Source: DASPXY01 sp038227745
GTDB lineage: Bacteria; Planctomycetota; Planctomycetia; Gemmatales; Gemmataceae
NCBI GenBank assembly: GCA_038227745.1
Contig: JBBRPS010000636.1
Span: 1 to 6,186, forward strand
Length of the DNA stretch: 6,186 nt
Direction of reading: 5' to 3'
The notes below the pieces were generated by a model, which was not told the DNA's origin, made no database searches, and saw only the letters and a program-made list of their open reading frames with translations. Shown piece by piece: positions 5,833-6,186 of the stretch; within the stretch, counting starts at the first letter, position 1; every line of letters starts with the position of its first letter. The translations under genes were made by a program, and so were the position numbers.

Positions 5833-6186
5833 GGCGCCTCCTGGGGCCCCGCGCGGAGGAGACGGCCTCCGGGCGGTGGGGTTCGTGTTCGGGGAATTGA
5901 GGGCGTGTACTATTCCGACTGCCGGGCTGGCTGTCCAGAGCAAAACGCGGCGCCCCCGGGCGTGGCAAGCCGGGGGAGGTGAGCCCGCGGGAGCAGGTGC
6001 GGCAAGCTGATATACTGACAAAGAACGGCACGGCCAGGAAAGACGTCCTCGTTTAGCCGCGAGCGGTGGGGCCCCTGCCCCGTCCCGGGCCCCCGCCCCC
6101 GGGTCGGGGGAGACCCCGCGCCCCCCCCGCTCGGGGGGCGGGGGCACCCCCCCCGGGCCAAACCTGTGGGGGGGGGCGCGGGCCAC
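5833..6186. other. Gene-free region with extreme G/C-run tract at its right end
   Basis: About 354 bases upstream of the BBP7 gene with no supportable gene. The minus-strand frame stays open through it, but the product is Pro/Gly/Arg-rich low-complexity sequence with no sign of selection. From about 6062 to 6186 the sequence consists of runs of G and C; on the minus strand 6072-6100 has five closely spaced runs of three or more G, matching the G-quadruplex pattern. No clear promoter for the BBP7 gene is visible; the A/T-richer island around 6008-6024 (GATATACTGACAAAG) is the only candidate area. The homopolymer runs (up to 9 G at 6168-6176) are places where sequencing or assembly errors are likely. 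Confidence 0.5.
5835..5845 (-). promoter_or_regulatory. Ribosome binding site and short leader hairpin of the BBP7 gene
   Basis: On the minus strand CAGGAGGCGCC immediately precedes ATG 5832 and contains a consensus AGGAGG. Slightly further upstream, CGGAGG 5854-5859 can pair with CCTCCG 5866-5871 across a 6-nt loop; such short G/C hairpins are expected by chance in DNA this GC-rich. Confidence 0.6.

Noticed and set aside
4498..5982. Long open frame of 494 codons on the + strand
   Set aside because: It lies antisense to the BBP7 gene, is rich in Arg, Ala, Gln and His with no recognisable motif, and starts in the inverted repeat. The minus-strand protein has clear signal peptide and barrel features, so this is a high-GC shadow.
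6011..6016. TATACT on the + strand as a promoter -10
   Set aside because: No -35 element at suitable spacing and no gene downstream on that strand within the window.
5910..6161. Small open frame of 83 codons on the - strand at the right edge
   Set aside because: The product is Gly/Pro/Arg low-complexity sequence from G/C runs, with no ribosome binding site of note and no conserved-looking segment.

Overview
The window looks like chromosomal DNA of a high-GC planctomycete, most likely from the Gemmata-type lineage (Gemmataceae/Gemmatales). Three gene families point this way: a DUF1501 protein with a twin-arginine signal, a BBP7-type outer-membrane beta-barrel protein, and a formylmethanofuran-dehydrogenase-like subunit B (FhcB/FwdB) of the tetrahydromethanopterin C1 pathway, which among bacteria is found mainly in methylotrophs and planctomycetes. 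The taxonomic call is inference from gene content and was not checked by search.

Layout: (a) 3-116 (+) is the last 37 codons of a gene that starts before the window. (b) 307-805 (+) holds two small overlapping genes of unknown function that look like a translationally coupled pair. (c) 854-1477 (-) encodes an exported 207-residue protein of unknown function and converges on the pair; a perfect 12-bp inverted repeat lies just upstream of its ribosome binding site. (d) 1594-2988 (-) is a complete DUF1501 gene. (e) 3154-4455 (+) is a complete fhcB/fwdB-like gene, divergent from DUF1501 across a 165-bp gap in which I see no convincing promoter. (f) 4447-4565 is a near-perfect long inverted repeat resembling a ~104-bp MITE, placed exactly where fhcB and the next gene converge. 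(g) 4558-5832 (-) is a complete BBP7 outer-membrane protein gene. (h) 5833-6186 has no supportable gene; its last ~125 bases are extremely G/C-rich runs.

The genes do not form one pathway. FhcB belongs to cytoplasmic C1 metabolism, whereas the DUF1501, BBP7 and 207-residue proteins are exported or envelope-associated. The part from about 300 to 1600 appears less GC-rich at third codon positions than the rest, so it may be more recently acquired.

I did not find a complete new defence or mobile system. The points most worth a second look are the MITE-like repeat whose apparent target site carries the stop codons of both flanking genes, the isolated fhcB that keeps the cysteines for an iron-sulfur cluster and for the Mo/W site, and the small two-gene unit at 307-805.
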